This document shows, piece by piece, positions 31,696-43,629 of a stretch of 64,000 bases of DNA. Numbering within the stretch: position 1 is the stretch's first letter; every line of letters starts with the position of its first letter. The notes beneath the pieces were generated by a model. It did no database searches, was not told where the DNA came from, and was given only the letters and a program-made list of their open reading frames with translations. The position numbers were made by a program, and so were the translations under genes. The DNA comes from Heterohyrax brucei (Eukaryota; Chordata; Mammalia; Hyracoidea; Procaviidae): the NCBI GenBank assembly GCA_028571685.1, contig CM053152.1, positions 21,398,001-21,462,000 of the forward strand. Direction: 5' to 3'.

Positions 31696-33034
31696 AAAGC
31701 TACATTCTTGTTAAATGTTATTTTAATAGAAGTAGGAGTACGCTACCTTTACTATCATCACCAGGTGTGAGAAACATCAAGTTTCGTCCATTTTAATGCT
31801 TATTTATTTTCTGATAACATTGAGAGGACAGAGACGTGCTGTGTATCTAAAACATTTCTCTCCAGGGGCAACGTACCTCAGAAATGTTAAGTTTGTCGAT
31901 TGATTTGATCCAGTGTGTAGTAATTGTTAGCCCTCTGAATAACTGTGTTTCTTTCACTAGTGAAAATACGGCTGTCCAGGGGTAAAGTCTCAGCCAGTGT
32001 ATCTCAGGACAGTTTCCCCATCTCCTCTGCTCAGCGCATCCCCAGCTCTCTGAAAGCAGAGCCCAACCCCACACACCCAAAACAAATTCAACCCGCAGAC
32101 ACCAACATGTATGAAGATGTCTTCTGTGCATGTACATTTATATGTATTTTAAAGGGGGGGGGAAGAATATACCAGGCAGGGTGTGGGGAGGTAACTTGGC
32201 AACTGTGAATGTGTTCTAGCTTTCAAAAGATTTATTTCTCTTGTGCTGCGAAACTAACTCCCGCCAAAGCAAGCCCTGGGTGCCGATTCTTGTCCTTTCG
32301 CATCTTCTGCAACAAGCTTAAGAGGGAAGTCATCACCTGCGTTAGTGTGGGAAGCACCCTGGAATGTAATTTGCCAAGCTCATGTTGGTAACTGGATCAT
32401 CCTTGGTGGCCTCCTCCTCCAAGCCCACCCCGCCTCATGTATGCCCTGCATAAACTGCCAGCAAGCCCTAAAGTTTCTTTCAAGGCACCAAGTATCGGCT
32501 CTGAGTCTGTGAAGCACCCAGAATCTTGAAATTCTGCCTTGTGGCCTGGATCCAGGAGCTTGCCCATCTTGGCGTAGTCAACAAGATCTGATATTGGTCT
32601 GTCCCTGTCTGCACACTACACATTAGGCCTTTGGAGTGACTGACTGCTGGGCCAGACACGGCTTTATGGGAGCTGGGGAGGTGGCAGGCCTGGACCAGAC
32701 AAATGAGGGTCCTGGTGGGCCTGCTGCTCATCTTATAAATAGAGGCATACTAACTCATACCTGAAAGGAGAGAGAGGCACAGCACCAAGGGGCCACTCTT
32801 GGCCCTCCCTAGTAACCCTCATCTTTTCCCTCTCACTCACCACCACTGCCATCAAGAATGACTTAGAGAGAAGAGGAAGGGAAAAATAAAAGTACATGCA
32901 TGCCCTTACACTAGGCTTTGGGGGCCGCAGGATTGAGCACAGTGATAATTGAAAGAAGCAATAAGGGGAGAAGCCTGAGCACCTGTTTTGTGTATGTGGT
33001 ACAGGGAGGTGCACGATGGGAGAAGCAAGGATGT
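31696..33034. other. Unassigned 1.3 kb
   Basis: No repeat recognised. It contains a run of nine G at about 32154-32162. A TTATAAATAG motif at 32733-32742 resembles a TATA box but has no supporting gene. Short frames are in conflicting phases. Confidence 0.45.
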
Positions 33035-33170
33035 GGAGAGCTGACAGACATCAGCCTAAATCCTGGCTTTTCTTCTAATGAGCCATGTGTCCTTGCGAAG
33101 TCACTTGAGTCCTCCAAGCTTGTTTCTTTGGCTGTAAAATGGGAATATAGTATTTTCCTCATAGACGTGT
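33035..33170 (+). mobile_element. MIR SINE
   Basis: 'cctaaatcctggcttttctt', 'gccatgtgtccttgcgaagt', 'gtttctttggctgtaaaatg' and 'gggaatatagtattttcctc' are in MIR order. Confidence 0.85.
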
Positions 33171-33175
33171 GCTGT

Positions 33176-33805
33176 TGTTGTTAGGTGATGTCCAGTCAGG
33201 TCCAACTCATAGTAATCCTAAGTACAACAGAAAGGAACACTGCCTGGCCCTGTAGCATCCTTGCAACCCCCTCCTTGGAGCCACTGTGTTAATGTGTTGC
33301 ACTACAGGTCTTCCTCTTTTTCACTGATCCTCTTCTTTGCCAAGCATGATGTCCTTCTCCCCCCCAATAATATGCCCAAAGTATGTGAGATGAAGTCTTT
33401 CCATCCTCACTTCTAAGAAGTGTTCTAGCTGTAATTCTTCCAAGACAAATGTAATATGTTCAATATGTTCAATATTCTTCATCAGCACCATAATTCAAAA
33501 ACATCAATTCTTCTTTGGTTTTCGTCATTCATTGTCTAGCTTTTGCAGCATATGAGGCAACTGAAAACACCATGGTTTGGTCAGGGTCTCCTTAGTCCTC
33601 AAAGTGGTATCTGCTTTTGCATACTTTAAAGAAGTCTTTTCCAGTAGATTTTTCCAATATAATATGTCATTTGATTTCTTGTCTGCTGCTTCTATGGGTG
33701 TTGATTATGGATCCAAGTAAAATAAAATCCTTGACAACTTCAATATTTTGTGTTATTTATTAATATAGTTGTAAGAATTTTTGCTCTCTTTGTAGTAAAT
33801 GTTAA
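33176..33805 (-). mobile_element. RTE (BovB-like), 3' region
   Basis: It begins TGTTGTTGTTAGGTG (the reversed 3' terminus) and continues 'ggtccaactcatagtaatcc', 'aacagaaaggaacactgcct', 'ctttttcactgatcctcttc', 'ttcattgtctagcttttgca' and 'gtggatccaagtaaaataaa' variants. It is collinear with 50328-50755 followed by 62309 onward, which confirms that those two blocks were once joined. Confidence 0.9.
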
Positions 33806-34329
33806 ATGCAGTGATGAATGTAAAGCACTGGGTTCATTCCTCGTCTGTGGTCCTGGCTTCAGGTGAACTTGACTGAGTCAGTTAGAGTCTCTGGGGTCAC
33901 GGCTCATGTGTGGAGACGAAGCTGCTGGGAGAGATCCAACTTCGCTGCCTGTGTGAAGGCTGAAAGGGCTTCAGGGTCAGTTGGGAACTATCTGAGTTCA
34001 GCAAACCACTCAGTGTAACCTATGAAGGGGATACTACAACACTGTTAGAAAGCGGTTCTACAGTCCACCAAGCAGGCAGGAAACTGGGTGTGCAAACAGC
34101 CTGAGCGGTTGGAGAACCATCTGTGAATGGTGAGGGCTTTCTAATGCCCCCTCAGAAGACCCCCGCCTCACTGGGTAGTCCTTGTCCTCTCCCAAGAGAA
34201 ATGGAGACAGTCTGCTTACCATCTTTTCTAGGAAAACACTTCAAAATAATTAGTCCCCCTTCAAGGTTTTTTTGTCCACTCTTCAGAATCTTTGTCATCA
34301 ATAGTGGGACCTTCTTTTGGAAGTTTCTT
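33806..34329. other. Unassigned sequence
   Basis: No feature recognised. Confidence 0.4.
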
Positions 34330-34581
34330 TTCTTTTTAACACAATTTATTTTGTTGTTGCTGTTGACACTACACACAGGAAAATATACACACCAAAATAC
34401 ACACCAATTCAACAATTGCTACATTTGTACAATTCAGTGACACAGATTACATTCTTCAAATTGTGCAACCATTCTTACTCTCCTTTTCTGAGTTGTTCAT
34501 TATCAATTAACTTAAACTCTGTGCTCCCTAAGGTTCTTACCTAATCTTTCAAGTTGATGTTGTCAATTTTATCCCATATTA

Positions 34582-34745
34582 CAAAAAAAAAATCAATTGC
34601 CATCAAGTCGATTCTGACTCATAACAACCCTGTAGTACAGAATAGAACTGCCCTATGGAGTTTCCAAGAAGTGCCTGCTGGATCCAAACTGCCCACTTTT
34701 TGATTAGCAGGTGTAACACTTAACTGCTGTGCCACCAGGGTTTCC
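34582..34745 (-). mobile_element. AfroSINE in L1 3' UTR
   Basis: 'gccatcaagtcgattctgac', 'agaatagaactgccctatgg', 'ttttgattagcaggtgtaac' and 'ctgtgccaccagggtttccc' in reverse SINE order, splitting the L1 3' UTR. Confidence 0.95.
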
Positions 34746-35539
34746 CCATTTCATATAGATTGCTCTAAAAAGAGCATAATGTGCAAGGTAGACATTGTTG
34801 ATTGGTTAAGCAAAACTGCTGTTTGGTTTTAAAAAGGCATCAGGGGATGTTTTTGGGTTAAAGCTCAAACATTATCTCAAGGTAATAGTTTCAGGGGTTC
34901 ATCTACCCTTGAAGCTCTAAAAAGACTGGAGTTCATGACAATTTGAAATTCTGTTCTGCAGGTTTCTCCTTTTGATTGGAATTCTTGTATGGAAGCTTTG
35001 ATCAAAATGCTCTTAAAGGTATCCAGCCATCAGCTGGTTCTTCTTGTCTCATGGCAAAAGAGGCAGTTGTCCATAGAGGCAATTAGCTACACATTCCATT
35101 CTGTTCCTGACTCTCTTTTCTCTGTTGCTCTAAGTGAACACAGACCAGTTATCATTCATTGGATGGCCACTTGCAAGCTTTTAAGACCCCAGGCACTACG
35201 CAGCAACAAACTAGGAGGTAGAGCAGAAGCATTAAACACACTGTTACGTCAGTTAACTGGGTTGTATCATGAAACCATGACTGTTTGAAACAAGGAACCA
35301 AATCACAGAGGTTGTTGATTGTATATGAGCAACCTCAGCAGCTATTCTTTTGTTGTTCACATAATTTTTTGTCATTTTAACTTTTTACAAGTATACAACT
35401 TACTGATAGCACTAAAATAATAATCGGCTGTGCCACCCGACACTTAATCAATGCAATTTTTCCATTACCATAAAGAGAAATTTAGTACTCTATAAGCAAT
35501 AATAACTCATTTTTCCATCCTTCTCATCCCAGCTAACCA

Positions 35540-35925
35540 CTAATAAACTTTGGTCTCCAGACATTTGTCTTTTCTTGTGTTTTTTTTTTTTTTTAATGTG
35601 TGTGTAAGTGAAGGCATACAATATTTGTCCTTTTGTGATTGACTTATTTCACTCAGCATAATGTGTTCAAGCTCCACCTGTGTTGTAGCATGTATCAAGA
35701 CTTCATTTCTCCTACTTGCTGAGTCATATTCCATTGTATGCACACATCACATTTTGTTTATCTGTTTGTCTGTTGATAGTCATTTAGGTTGTTCCTACCT
35801 TTTGGCTATTGTGAATATTGCTGCAATGAACACTGGTGTACAAGTCTCTCTTTTAGCCTGTGTTTTAAGTCTTTCAGGTATATATCTAGGAGTGAAATTA
35901 CTAGGTCATGTGGTAGATGTGGAAC
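35540..35925 (-). pseudogene. L1 ORF2 C-terminal remnant
   Basis: The minus frame 35540-35743 gives a MHTMEYDSASRRNEVLIHAT segment followed by VELEHIMLSEISQSQKDK. This is the ORF2 C terminus near the cysteine-rich tail (compare MEHYVMIKNNGDF at 47567). Upstream sequence to 35925 encodes NYLDDYQQTDKQ-type linker codons with shifts. Confidence 0.75.
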
Positions 35926-36694
35926 CAATGAAAATGATTTTGCCCAGGCAAGTTAGACTTCAGGAAGATTCCTTTATTGCCAACATTTTAATGGTATAAG
36001 CTTGGAGAAAGGATAAAATCTGAAGATATTCCAAAATTTTGTCTAAATGTTACAGAATGGTTTAATTTTATTTTTACAAGCCAGCCCATTGGCTTCCGGT
36101 TAATTTGCAGCTCTGTACTCTACCTTCTCCTAGCTTGGCTTACCTGTCCTTTCCTTGTTTGGTTTTGTTATGTTACTGACTCAAAAACACTCATCTGCAA
36201 CATGGGAGGAGGTAAAGCAAAGTCTCAGGACAGCAACCAAGGGTGAAACTTTTGGGAAGGACATAAATCCTTCAAATGGAACTTCTCCAGGTATCACCCT
36301 AAGAACCCTCAGACCGTTTGTGGGATCTTCATCAGGGAAGGTGGGAAGGGTAAGTTTCTCACGTTTTGAAAGAGGTGTCAGGGAGCAGAAAACCCAGAGG
36401 GGCATTTACTTTCACCTAGTGCCCTAGTGTCTAGCCCTTGCAGTCAACGTATAGGAAGTTCCCATGTGGGTCAAGGCATTCTCAACAGCTGGAGAAAAAA
36501 GATAAAGGGAACTACATGTTCACATAAGTCCTGTAGAGCAATTGTTGACTCTCCTGGTCTTGAGCATTAAGCTGTTTTGCCCCTCAATGGAAAAGGGTGA
36601 CTTTTGCTGTGTGGGAGAAAACACAACTTGGAACTCCTGATTTCAAATCATTTTTCTAAAACAATATTTTACAGTAAGCTGAAGTTTGCTTTCT
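35926..36694. other. Unassigned sequence
   Basis: No repeat recognised; frames of 60-90 codons on both strands are unsupported. Confidence 0.4.
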
Positions 36695-37370
36695 TTATCA
36701 TTATTTTTTTGTATAATTTATTTTTGTCATTGTTGAGAATGTACACAGCAAACCAGACATCAGGTCAACAATTTCTGTATGTATAATTCAGTGACATTGA
36801 TTATATTCTTCAAGTTGTGCAACCATTCTCATCTTTTTCTGAATTGTTTCTCCTGTTAACAAACTCACTACCCTCTCAGGTTCTTATCTAATCTTTCAAG
36901 TTGATGTCGTCAGTTTGACCTCTTACAGATAGTTCTTAGAAGAGTACAAGGTTCAAGGCAGACATTCTTTACTAATTAAGCTAAACTGCTGTTTGGTTTT
37001 AAGAAGACTTCATGGGATATTTTTGGTTTATGGTTTAAAGTTTAAAGATTAGCTGAGGGCAACAGTATCAAGAGTTCATCTACCCTCCACGGCTCCAGAA
37101 AGTTTGAAGTCCATGAGAACCTAAATTCTGTTCTGCATTTTCCCCCTTTTGACCAGGATTCTTCTATAGTATCTTTGCTCAGAATGTACAATAGTGGTAG
37201 CCAGTCACCATCCAGTTCTGGTTTAATGGTAAAGGAGGCAGTTTTTCATGCAGGCCATTAGATGCACATTCCATTTCTTTCTGTTATTTCTAACTTTCCT
37301 TCCTCTACTATTTCAGTAAAATAGAGACCAATTCTTGTACAGTTCCCTTATTCTTATTAGGAGCTATCAG
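36695..37370 (-). mobile_element. 5'-truncated L1, 3' UTR only
   Basis: 'tataatttatttttgtcatt', 'aattcagtgacattgattat', 'tatctaatctttcaagttga', 'taagctaaactgctgtttgg' and 'aaattctgttctgcattttc' match the L1 3' UTR at 34330-35100 in the same orientation. No coding part is included. Confidence 0.85.
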
Positions 37371-38349
37371 CATATACAAGTGGTACTTATGCACTGCGTG
37401 GAGCACTTCTAATGTATCTTATGAACTCTGGCCACACTTATTTTATCTGGCCTCCTTAATTTATGTAAGTGAACAACAGAAAATGACTTGTATATCTAAA
37501 CAATAAAATGATAGCAGGTGTCACAGCAGAGCTAGGAGCTGGAGAGGCCAGATACCTTCCAGGAATGCAGCCACTCTGACTTGTGATGACATGCTTTGCT
37601 CCATAGCTCCTTGGTCCAGGGAACTCTTTGTGGGTTTGTGTAGCCTGAGACTGGGGAACCACTTCTATAAGAGAAACACTGAGGGGGTGTGTGGCTTCTC
37701 ATGACATAGTGGCTCACTCTTGCTATAGAAGTAAGTGGCACTTGGCTTACCTGGGGTCTAAGAAGATCTCAGAGTTAGCTGGACTTCTGTCATTAAGCTT
37801 AGGAACAAAAATTGGTATGTGAGGTGTCAAAGACAGTAGAAGTGAAATCCTGAGGTTTCTCTGCCTTCATCTAAAGTACAGTAAAAAGAAAAAAGAAGAG
37901 AGGCTGTTCACTGCTAAAGGTGGAAACCTTGTGAAACCTGAATACAAGGTAATCCCATCGTGTTTTGGCTCTCAAGGATTTCACCGTACATGATGCAAGA
38001 GCACTAAGGAAATCTATATGCTTTGATTTCATTCAAGTAGGTGCTCTTTAATCCTGGAGCTAGTTATATTGGAGAAGCAGCTGTCCAAGGTAGTGTCTAG
38101 GTGCCTACCTCCCTCCTTCCCACAAGCATGTTCATACATGTGGACTCTGGTTAAAGTGAATGAACACTGGGGCAAAGGGGAGGAAAGATGTCTCAGAAAG
38201 ATGCTGCCAACCCAGAGGGGTGAGAAAGAAAAGGATACTCTCCTCCGATCCACTAACCCCCTGAGCCAGGACACTGATTATTATGGAATTACTCTGTGTG
38301 TATAGGTTGTGGGTGTTTTGCAAGGAGCCACATTCTTTTCCCTTTCTGG
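37371..38349. other. Unassigned 1 kb
   Basis: No repeat or gene was recognised. Confidence 0.4.
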
Positions 38350-39785
38350 GCTTCTTTTTTCTTTTTATTGTACTTTAGATGAAATTTCACAGAGTAAAGT
38401 AGGTGCTCATTAAACAGTTGCTACACGTATTATTTTATGGTTTTATGACATTGGTTATCAACCCTACAACAGATGAGCACTCTCTCTTGTGAACCTTGGG
38501 TTCCTTATTACCAACTTTACCTCCTTCTCCTGCCTTTTAGTCCTTGCCTCCGGGCTGGTTTCTCCTCAAGTCTTTTTGTTTTGTGGACCAGTCCTATCTT
38601 TGGTTGAAAGGTGAACCTCCGGAGTGACTTCATTACTGAGCTGAAAGGGTGTCTGAGTGCCATACTCTTAGGGTTTCTCCAATCTCTTTCATTCTTAGCC
38701 AGAACTTTGTTTTACATTTCTCCAGCTCTCTCCAGGACCCTATATTGTGATTCCTGTCAGAGCACTCAGTGGTAGTAGGCAAGGTGTCATTTGGTTGTAC
38801 TGGATTCAGTCTGGTAGAGATCACTGTAGATGTAATCCGTTAATCCTTTGGGTTAATCTTTCCTTTGTATCTTCGATTGTCTTCATTATTCCTTGTTCCC
38901 AAGGGGGTGACACCAGTGGAGCATCCCAGATGACCAATTATAGGCTTTTAAGACCCCAGATGCTACTTATCAAAGTAGAATGTACAAGGTTTGCTTTATA
39001 AGACCATGGTCCCCACAGGCCTCAGCCCAGAAGTTTGGTCCTTCAGGGAGGTTGGATGTGTCTACCGAGCGTCTATTTCCTTACCTCGTACAGCTGTGCT
39101 GGCTTCCCCAGTATCGTGCGCTGTCTTACCCTTCACCAAAGTTACCATTTCTCTATTGCCTGTCTGGTGTCTTTCCATGGCCACTCCCCACCCCTTGTAA
39201 CCACCAAAGATTGTTTCTTTTTGTGTGCAAACCTTTTCATGAATTTTTACAGTAGTGGTCTCATACAGTATTTGTACTGTTGTGATGATTTGCTTTACTC
39301 AGTATGACACCCTCCAGGTTCCTCCATGGCATGAGATGTTTCACAGATGCATCATTTTCTTTATTGTTCTGTAATACTCCATCGTGTGTATGTACCACAG
39401 TTTAGTTTGTCTGTCCATTCTTCTGTTGATGGGCATCTAGATTGTTTCCAATTTTTTCTTATTTTGAACAACACTGGCATGAACTTGGGTGTGAGTATGT
39501 CTATTTGTGTGATGACTCATTTCTTTAGGATATATTACTAGCAGCTGGATTGCTGGGTCATATATTTCCATTTCTTGCTTTTTAAAGAAATGTCTCATTG
39601 TTTTCCAAAACAGTTGTATCTTTGCATTTGACCAGCAGTTTGTAAGAGTTCTAATCTCCCTGTAGCCACTCCAAAATTGTTATTCCCTGTTTTTGTGATT
39701 CATGCAAGTAATGCCAGGGTGAAACAGTATCTCATTGTGGTCTTGATTTGCATTTCTCTAGTTTCAACCAATTTTCTATTGCTCC
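38350..39785 (-). mobile_element. 5'-truncated L1, long 3' UTR and ORF2 end
   Basis: A reversed tail leads into 'tattgtactttagatgaaat', 'tcctgtcagagcactcagtg', 'cttttaagaccccagatgct' and 'cttacccttcaccaaagtta' (3' UTR, shared with 6911-7770). ORF2-derived sequence follows: 'actccatcgtgtgtatgtac', 'cttctgttgatgggcatcta', 'gcagctggattgctgggtca'. It ends near 39785. Confidence 0.9.
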
Positions 39786-39900
39786 CTTTAGTGAAAAATA
39801 TCTGACATGTTTCCACCTTACACAAGTTCCACTTTTCACAGATTTAACTGTGTCTTTAAAAGTCTTATTAATAAAATGATTCCTATTGGATAAGTGTGGA
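39786..39900. other. Short unassigned gap
   Basis: Between the L1 and the MER5-like fragment; nothing identified. Confidence 0.4.
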
Positions 39901-39965
39901 CTAGTGGTTCTCAACTCTGGATGCCTATTAGAACCTCTGGGAGAGCTCAGAATCTCAAGGAGTAG
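39901..39965 (+). mobile_element. MER5-like hAT fragment
   Basis: 'agtggttctcaactctggat' and 'gcctattagaacctctggga' are typical of the terminal region of MER5-type non-autonomous hAT elements. Confidence 0.65.
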
Positions 39966-40033
39966 GATCTGGACAAGAATCAGATTTGACCTGGTGGCAA
40001 CTGGTGTGGCTTAGGTTTGGTCTGGGTTTGGTA
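39966..40033 (+). mobile_element. AfroSINE 3' tail fragment
   Basis: 'agaatcagatttgacctggt' and 'ggcaactggtgtggcttagg' match only the tail of the SINE, so the insertion is heavily 5' truncated and lies against the MER5-like fragment. Confidence 0.7.
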
Positions 40034-41184
40034 TTAGTGAATTATAAACAGAACAAAGGACTATTTCTTTTTGAAACCAACCTCTACTGCCTTGCTTGTC
40101 CTTAGTTAATGCTGTTGGGATGACCCAAATAAAAATGTATTACATCTCGCCTCCTTCCCCAATCTGCCATCTGCTGAGTGAGGAAGATGTGTATTACAAA
40201 GCAGGACTTGGCATCCCACATGCCTGATGACACACAAGTCCACCTGAGACGATCTAAGGAGTCAGAAGCAGCACTGAGTCCCTGGCACTAGCATTTCCCA
40301 CCCATCACTACTCTCAGCTGATGTTCTTGCTTTCTGTCGTGTCAGTGGTAAGGAAGGTCAGGAACAAGAAACAGTCCATTTCTCTCACCTGATGTGTCTT
40401 CAGAGCTAATAGGGGATTGCCTAAATGACATTTTAAGTTGTCAACACAGAAAAAAAAATGATCGCTCCAGAAAAGAGGGGGCAAACTTCTCCTGATGTTG
40501 AAGATTACAATTCTAGTGGAGATGGATTCTGCAAGGATCAACAATGACTGATAGAAATAGAGGTCAGGACTTATTTGTTCTTCTTGATGACTGATTTGTA
40601 AATGTGTTTGGTTTGGGTGGAGTAAGACCTGAGAAAGAAAGGGAAGGAAAATCAAGTCTTGAGAGAACAAGAAGTTCAAGGAATTACTTTTCTGATTTGA
40701 TGTTTCTTTTACAGCTGGTTCATAAAAGAAGACAGGGGAGTTTAAACTCATATGCCTTAGGTTTTCTGGGAAGCCTAGACTGAGTGGAGTACCAGTTGTC
40801 TTGGAAAAGCAGAGCCCAGATAAAATATATGGTAAATCTTCTTTCATGTGGGCTTGGGACTCTAGTGTGTCTTTTCATGCCAAAACATGTCTGTTGCCTT
40901 CTTTCTAAGAAACTATAGTTTAACAGATGTTTTGGGAATGATGTTGTAACAGAAACCCTGAGAGACAAACTCCTTGGCTTAAGTGCTGCTGGCATTCACG
41001 TTACTTTGAAAATGTAGGACATTTAAGAAAATCTTGGATTAAGTCACGAAGTGGACATTTTCATAACTTGTCTTCTAGGGCTGACTGAACTAGATTATTC
41101 ACATAGTTAAATCTATAAATCAGTTACACAAACATTGTAAAAATACACAACTATTAAAGCAAGGAAACAACAACAACAACAAAA
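40034..41184. other. Unassigned 1.1 kb, with the longest non-repeat ORF
   Basis: The minus strand from 40847 (ATG) to 40314 is open for 177 codons. The product is hydrophobic and aromatic-rich in its C-terminal part, with no recognised domain. No poly(A), repeat or splice context supports a gene. It is probably chance, but it is the longest ORF outside known repeats. Confidence 0.4.
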
Positions 41185-41303
41185 GCCATCGGAGTGGTTT
41201 TAGTACAGGGCTTCAAATAGATTCCTTTGAATTGGCTGCAACAAGTTCCCAGGTGGTGCTAATGCTGCTGGTTAGGGACCAATTCTGAAAATCACTAGCA
41301 GAG
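41185..41303. mobile_element. MER5-like hAT fragment, left
   Basis: 'aacaagttcccaggtggtgc' and 'taatgctgctggttagggac' match the inner-to-terminal half of a MER5-type element. An AfroSINE interrupts it. Confidence 0.6.
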
Positions 41304-41304
41304 T

Positions 41305-41473
41305 CAAAACCAAACTGAACCAACCACCATCAAGTTAATTCTGACTCATAGCAACCCTGTAGGACACAGTGGAACTGCCCCACAGGGTTTCCAAGGAGTG
41401 CCTGGTGGATTTGAACTGCTGACCTTTTGGTTAGCAGCCGTAGCACTTAACCACTACACCACCAGGGTTTCCT
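41305..41473 (-). mobile_element. AfroSINE with TSD
   Basis: 'caccatcaagttaattctga', 'gtggaactgccccacagggt', 'tttgaactgctgaccttttg' and 'accactacaccaccagggtt' in reverse order. ACTAGCAGAGT at 41294-41304 and ACTAGTAGAGT at 41474-41484 differ at one base and are the target-site duplication. Confidence 0.96.
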
Positions 41474-41484
41474 ACTAGTAGAGT

Positions 41485-41660
41485 AGTGTGGTTCTCAAAA
41501 TTTATTATATATAAATCACCTGGTGAGCTTATTAAAATGTAGATTCTGATTCAGTATGTCTGGGGTGGAAATACAAATTCTCAGCAGGGATTCGATCCAG
41601 AATGAACCAGTTGGAAGCTCTGCTTTAGTAAGCGATACGAAAAGGTTGCAAAATCACCCC
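41485..41660. mobile_element. MER5-like hAT fragment, right
   Basis: 'gtgtggttctcaaaatttat', 'aaatcacctggtgagcttat' and 'gattctgattcagtatgtct' match the start of a MER5-type element. Confidence 0.6.
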
Positions 41661-42339
41661 CAAAGTGTGATGTTTCAGCTTCTGAAGTATGCGCTGGTGC
41701 TTTGTGCACGTTTAGATAGGGAGGGTTTGGTCAGGTTGAGGGGGATAGTACTGGAAAAGGGAGCACTGCTCCTCCCTGTGGGACCGTGAGAGGGGCTGTG
41801 GCTGGCACTTCTGTGGCTGAGGGGGAGGAGGCGGGCCAGCAGAGACAACATCCAGGCGCAGGTTCAGATTTTGTATTCCTGAAACCCCCGTATAACACTG
41901 TTTGGTGGGGTGTTTGCCCTGTTGGTAGAGGGGATTGGAAAGTGTGCTAGGAGATGGGAGAGACCTAGGTCCCTTCAAGCTGCCCAGGCAAACTGGAGGT
42001 TTCTCATATTCCAAGTTCGTAAATGAATACGTTAACAGATGAGGTTATGCATTTGGGGGGTGAAACTGAACTTCGCTTTAATCTTTTAAACAGAGAACAT
42101 TTAGGTGACAAAAGACTGTGATCACAGGTGCACACGGAAGGTGGCCTTAAAATTCACACACCCTCAAAAGCTTTTTCCTTGCTCCCTGCTTCACAACTGC
42201 AAATTTTGTAGATTAAGATGATTGGGAAATATTAAACAGAAAAGCTGTGAGCCTCTCTGAGTGCTGAAAGGGGGAAGTAGAATGAAGCAGAAGTGTTGTA
42301 TTTCTTAGTAGTCAATAGCATAGTTTCCAAAATCCCTTC
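41661..42339. other. Unassigned sequence
   Basis: No gene or repeat recognised; opposing frames at 41556-41789 and 41712-42014 overlap and are unsupported. Confidence 0.4.
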
Positions 42340-42495
42340 ATATTATTTTTTTTAATTTGATAAACTTTAGTTTCTAGAGCACTTTTCGGACTACAGAAAA
42401 GATTAGGCAGAAAGCACAGTGTTTCCACTCACTCACTCCTGCCTACACATGGTTTCTCCTATTAACATCTTGCATCATGTCATAATTTTTTTAAT
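42340..42495 (-). mobile_element. L1M 3' UTR fragment
   Basis: 'aaactttagtttctagagca', 'agaaaagattaggcagaaag' and 'tcctattaacatcttgcatc' resemble the reversed 3' UTR of an old L1. Confidence 0.55.
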
Positions 42496-43629
42496 TGTTG
42501 ATGTGTTCCCAGGATTATAAACTAACTGAGGGAAATATTTGGGTCTCCATAAAATAACTCCATTCAAAAGAAGAAATAAAAATCCCCTTTAGGAATGGCA
42601 AAGGAAGGAAGCTGTGATTTATGTCAAAGCAGAAACAGAGGAGATTAGCACTATTAAAAATCATTTCTAATTGAACAGTGTAGCGTACCACACATCCAGA
42701 TAGTTTCCATTTCCACTGGTTTCTTCCTCAGTATCCAACCTTTTGATTCATTTCAGGAAGGAAAATCAAAATTAGACTTCTCATCTAAATTCTTTGAAGC
42801 TCACAGCCCCAATGTTCAATCAAAAGCTCTAATCCTGGTGAAGGTCAGAGATTCATCTCTTGTCCATCCAAGTTGCTTCAAGCTTTGCTAGCAGAGATCC
42901 CACCCACCGGCTCACCCCACTCTCTGACATTCCCTTCCTGTCCCGAGAAGGAAATGCTAACTCACAGACTGGCGGGAGTACCTAAGAGATAGGGCAAGTG
43001 ACTGATGACACAAGGTGTGCCCGACCTGTGGAAAATGCCAGGAGCACACAATCACCCTAACTGCAGGCACCACTTTGACCTGGACATTTTCTGTTCTAGG
43101 TCACATTATTATCTCTTGAAGACTTTCTCATGGAATTTTAGGAATAATCTATTTTAATTCTTGCACACTAAGAATGGAAATACCTTCATTTCAAATGATA
43201 AAATGTTTGAATTTTTTCTTTCAGTTTGTCACTGTCATCAACATTAATAATTGAGTCATTAAAGTAAGATATATGTATTTTTATGCAGACAACACATATC
43301 TTCTACATTTGTTTTCTGACTGCACACTCCTCAAGGTATTTTTGTAAGTCTGCCATGACAAATTTTTTTAAATGTTATTGTAGAAAAAATTAGAACAGTG
43401 TACTTACAAAAAATATCTTGGTGTAGGAGAGCGTGACTTGTAAACATACATGGAAGATGATGTGTAAAAATTTGATAATTACTTTAATATAATATTACTT
43501 TATAATGAGATATAAACATTTAGGAAATTATTAGAAAGAAAACAGAAAAATGTCACACATATTGCCACCAATGAAAATATCAAAAATATATTTTGAGGTT
43601 ATTTATACTGCTTTTGTTTTTCCATGTTT
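42496..43629. other. Unassigned 1.1 kb
   Basis: No feature recognised; AT content rises toward the right. Confidence 0.4.

Larger units (their letters stand above)
34330..35925 (-). mobile_element. 5'-truncated L1, 3' UTR and ORF2 end
   Basis: The reversed 3' UTR starts around 'gtgacacagattacattctt' and 'acctaatctttcaagttgat'. It passes an AfroSINE, then 'gacattgttgattggttaag', 'aacactgttacgtcagttaa' and a T16 run, and reaches ORF2-derived sequence ('tcactcagcataatgtgttc') up to about 35925. It shares its 3' UTR with 36695-37370. Confidence 0.88.

Noticed and set aside
32733-32742. TATA-box-like TTATAAATAG
   Set aside because: No GC box, transcript start or downstream ORF supports a promoter; AT-rich matches are common.
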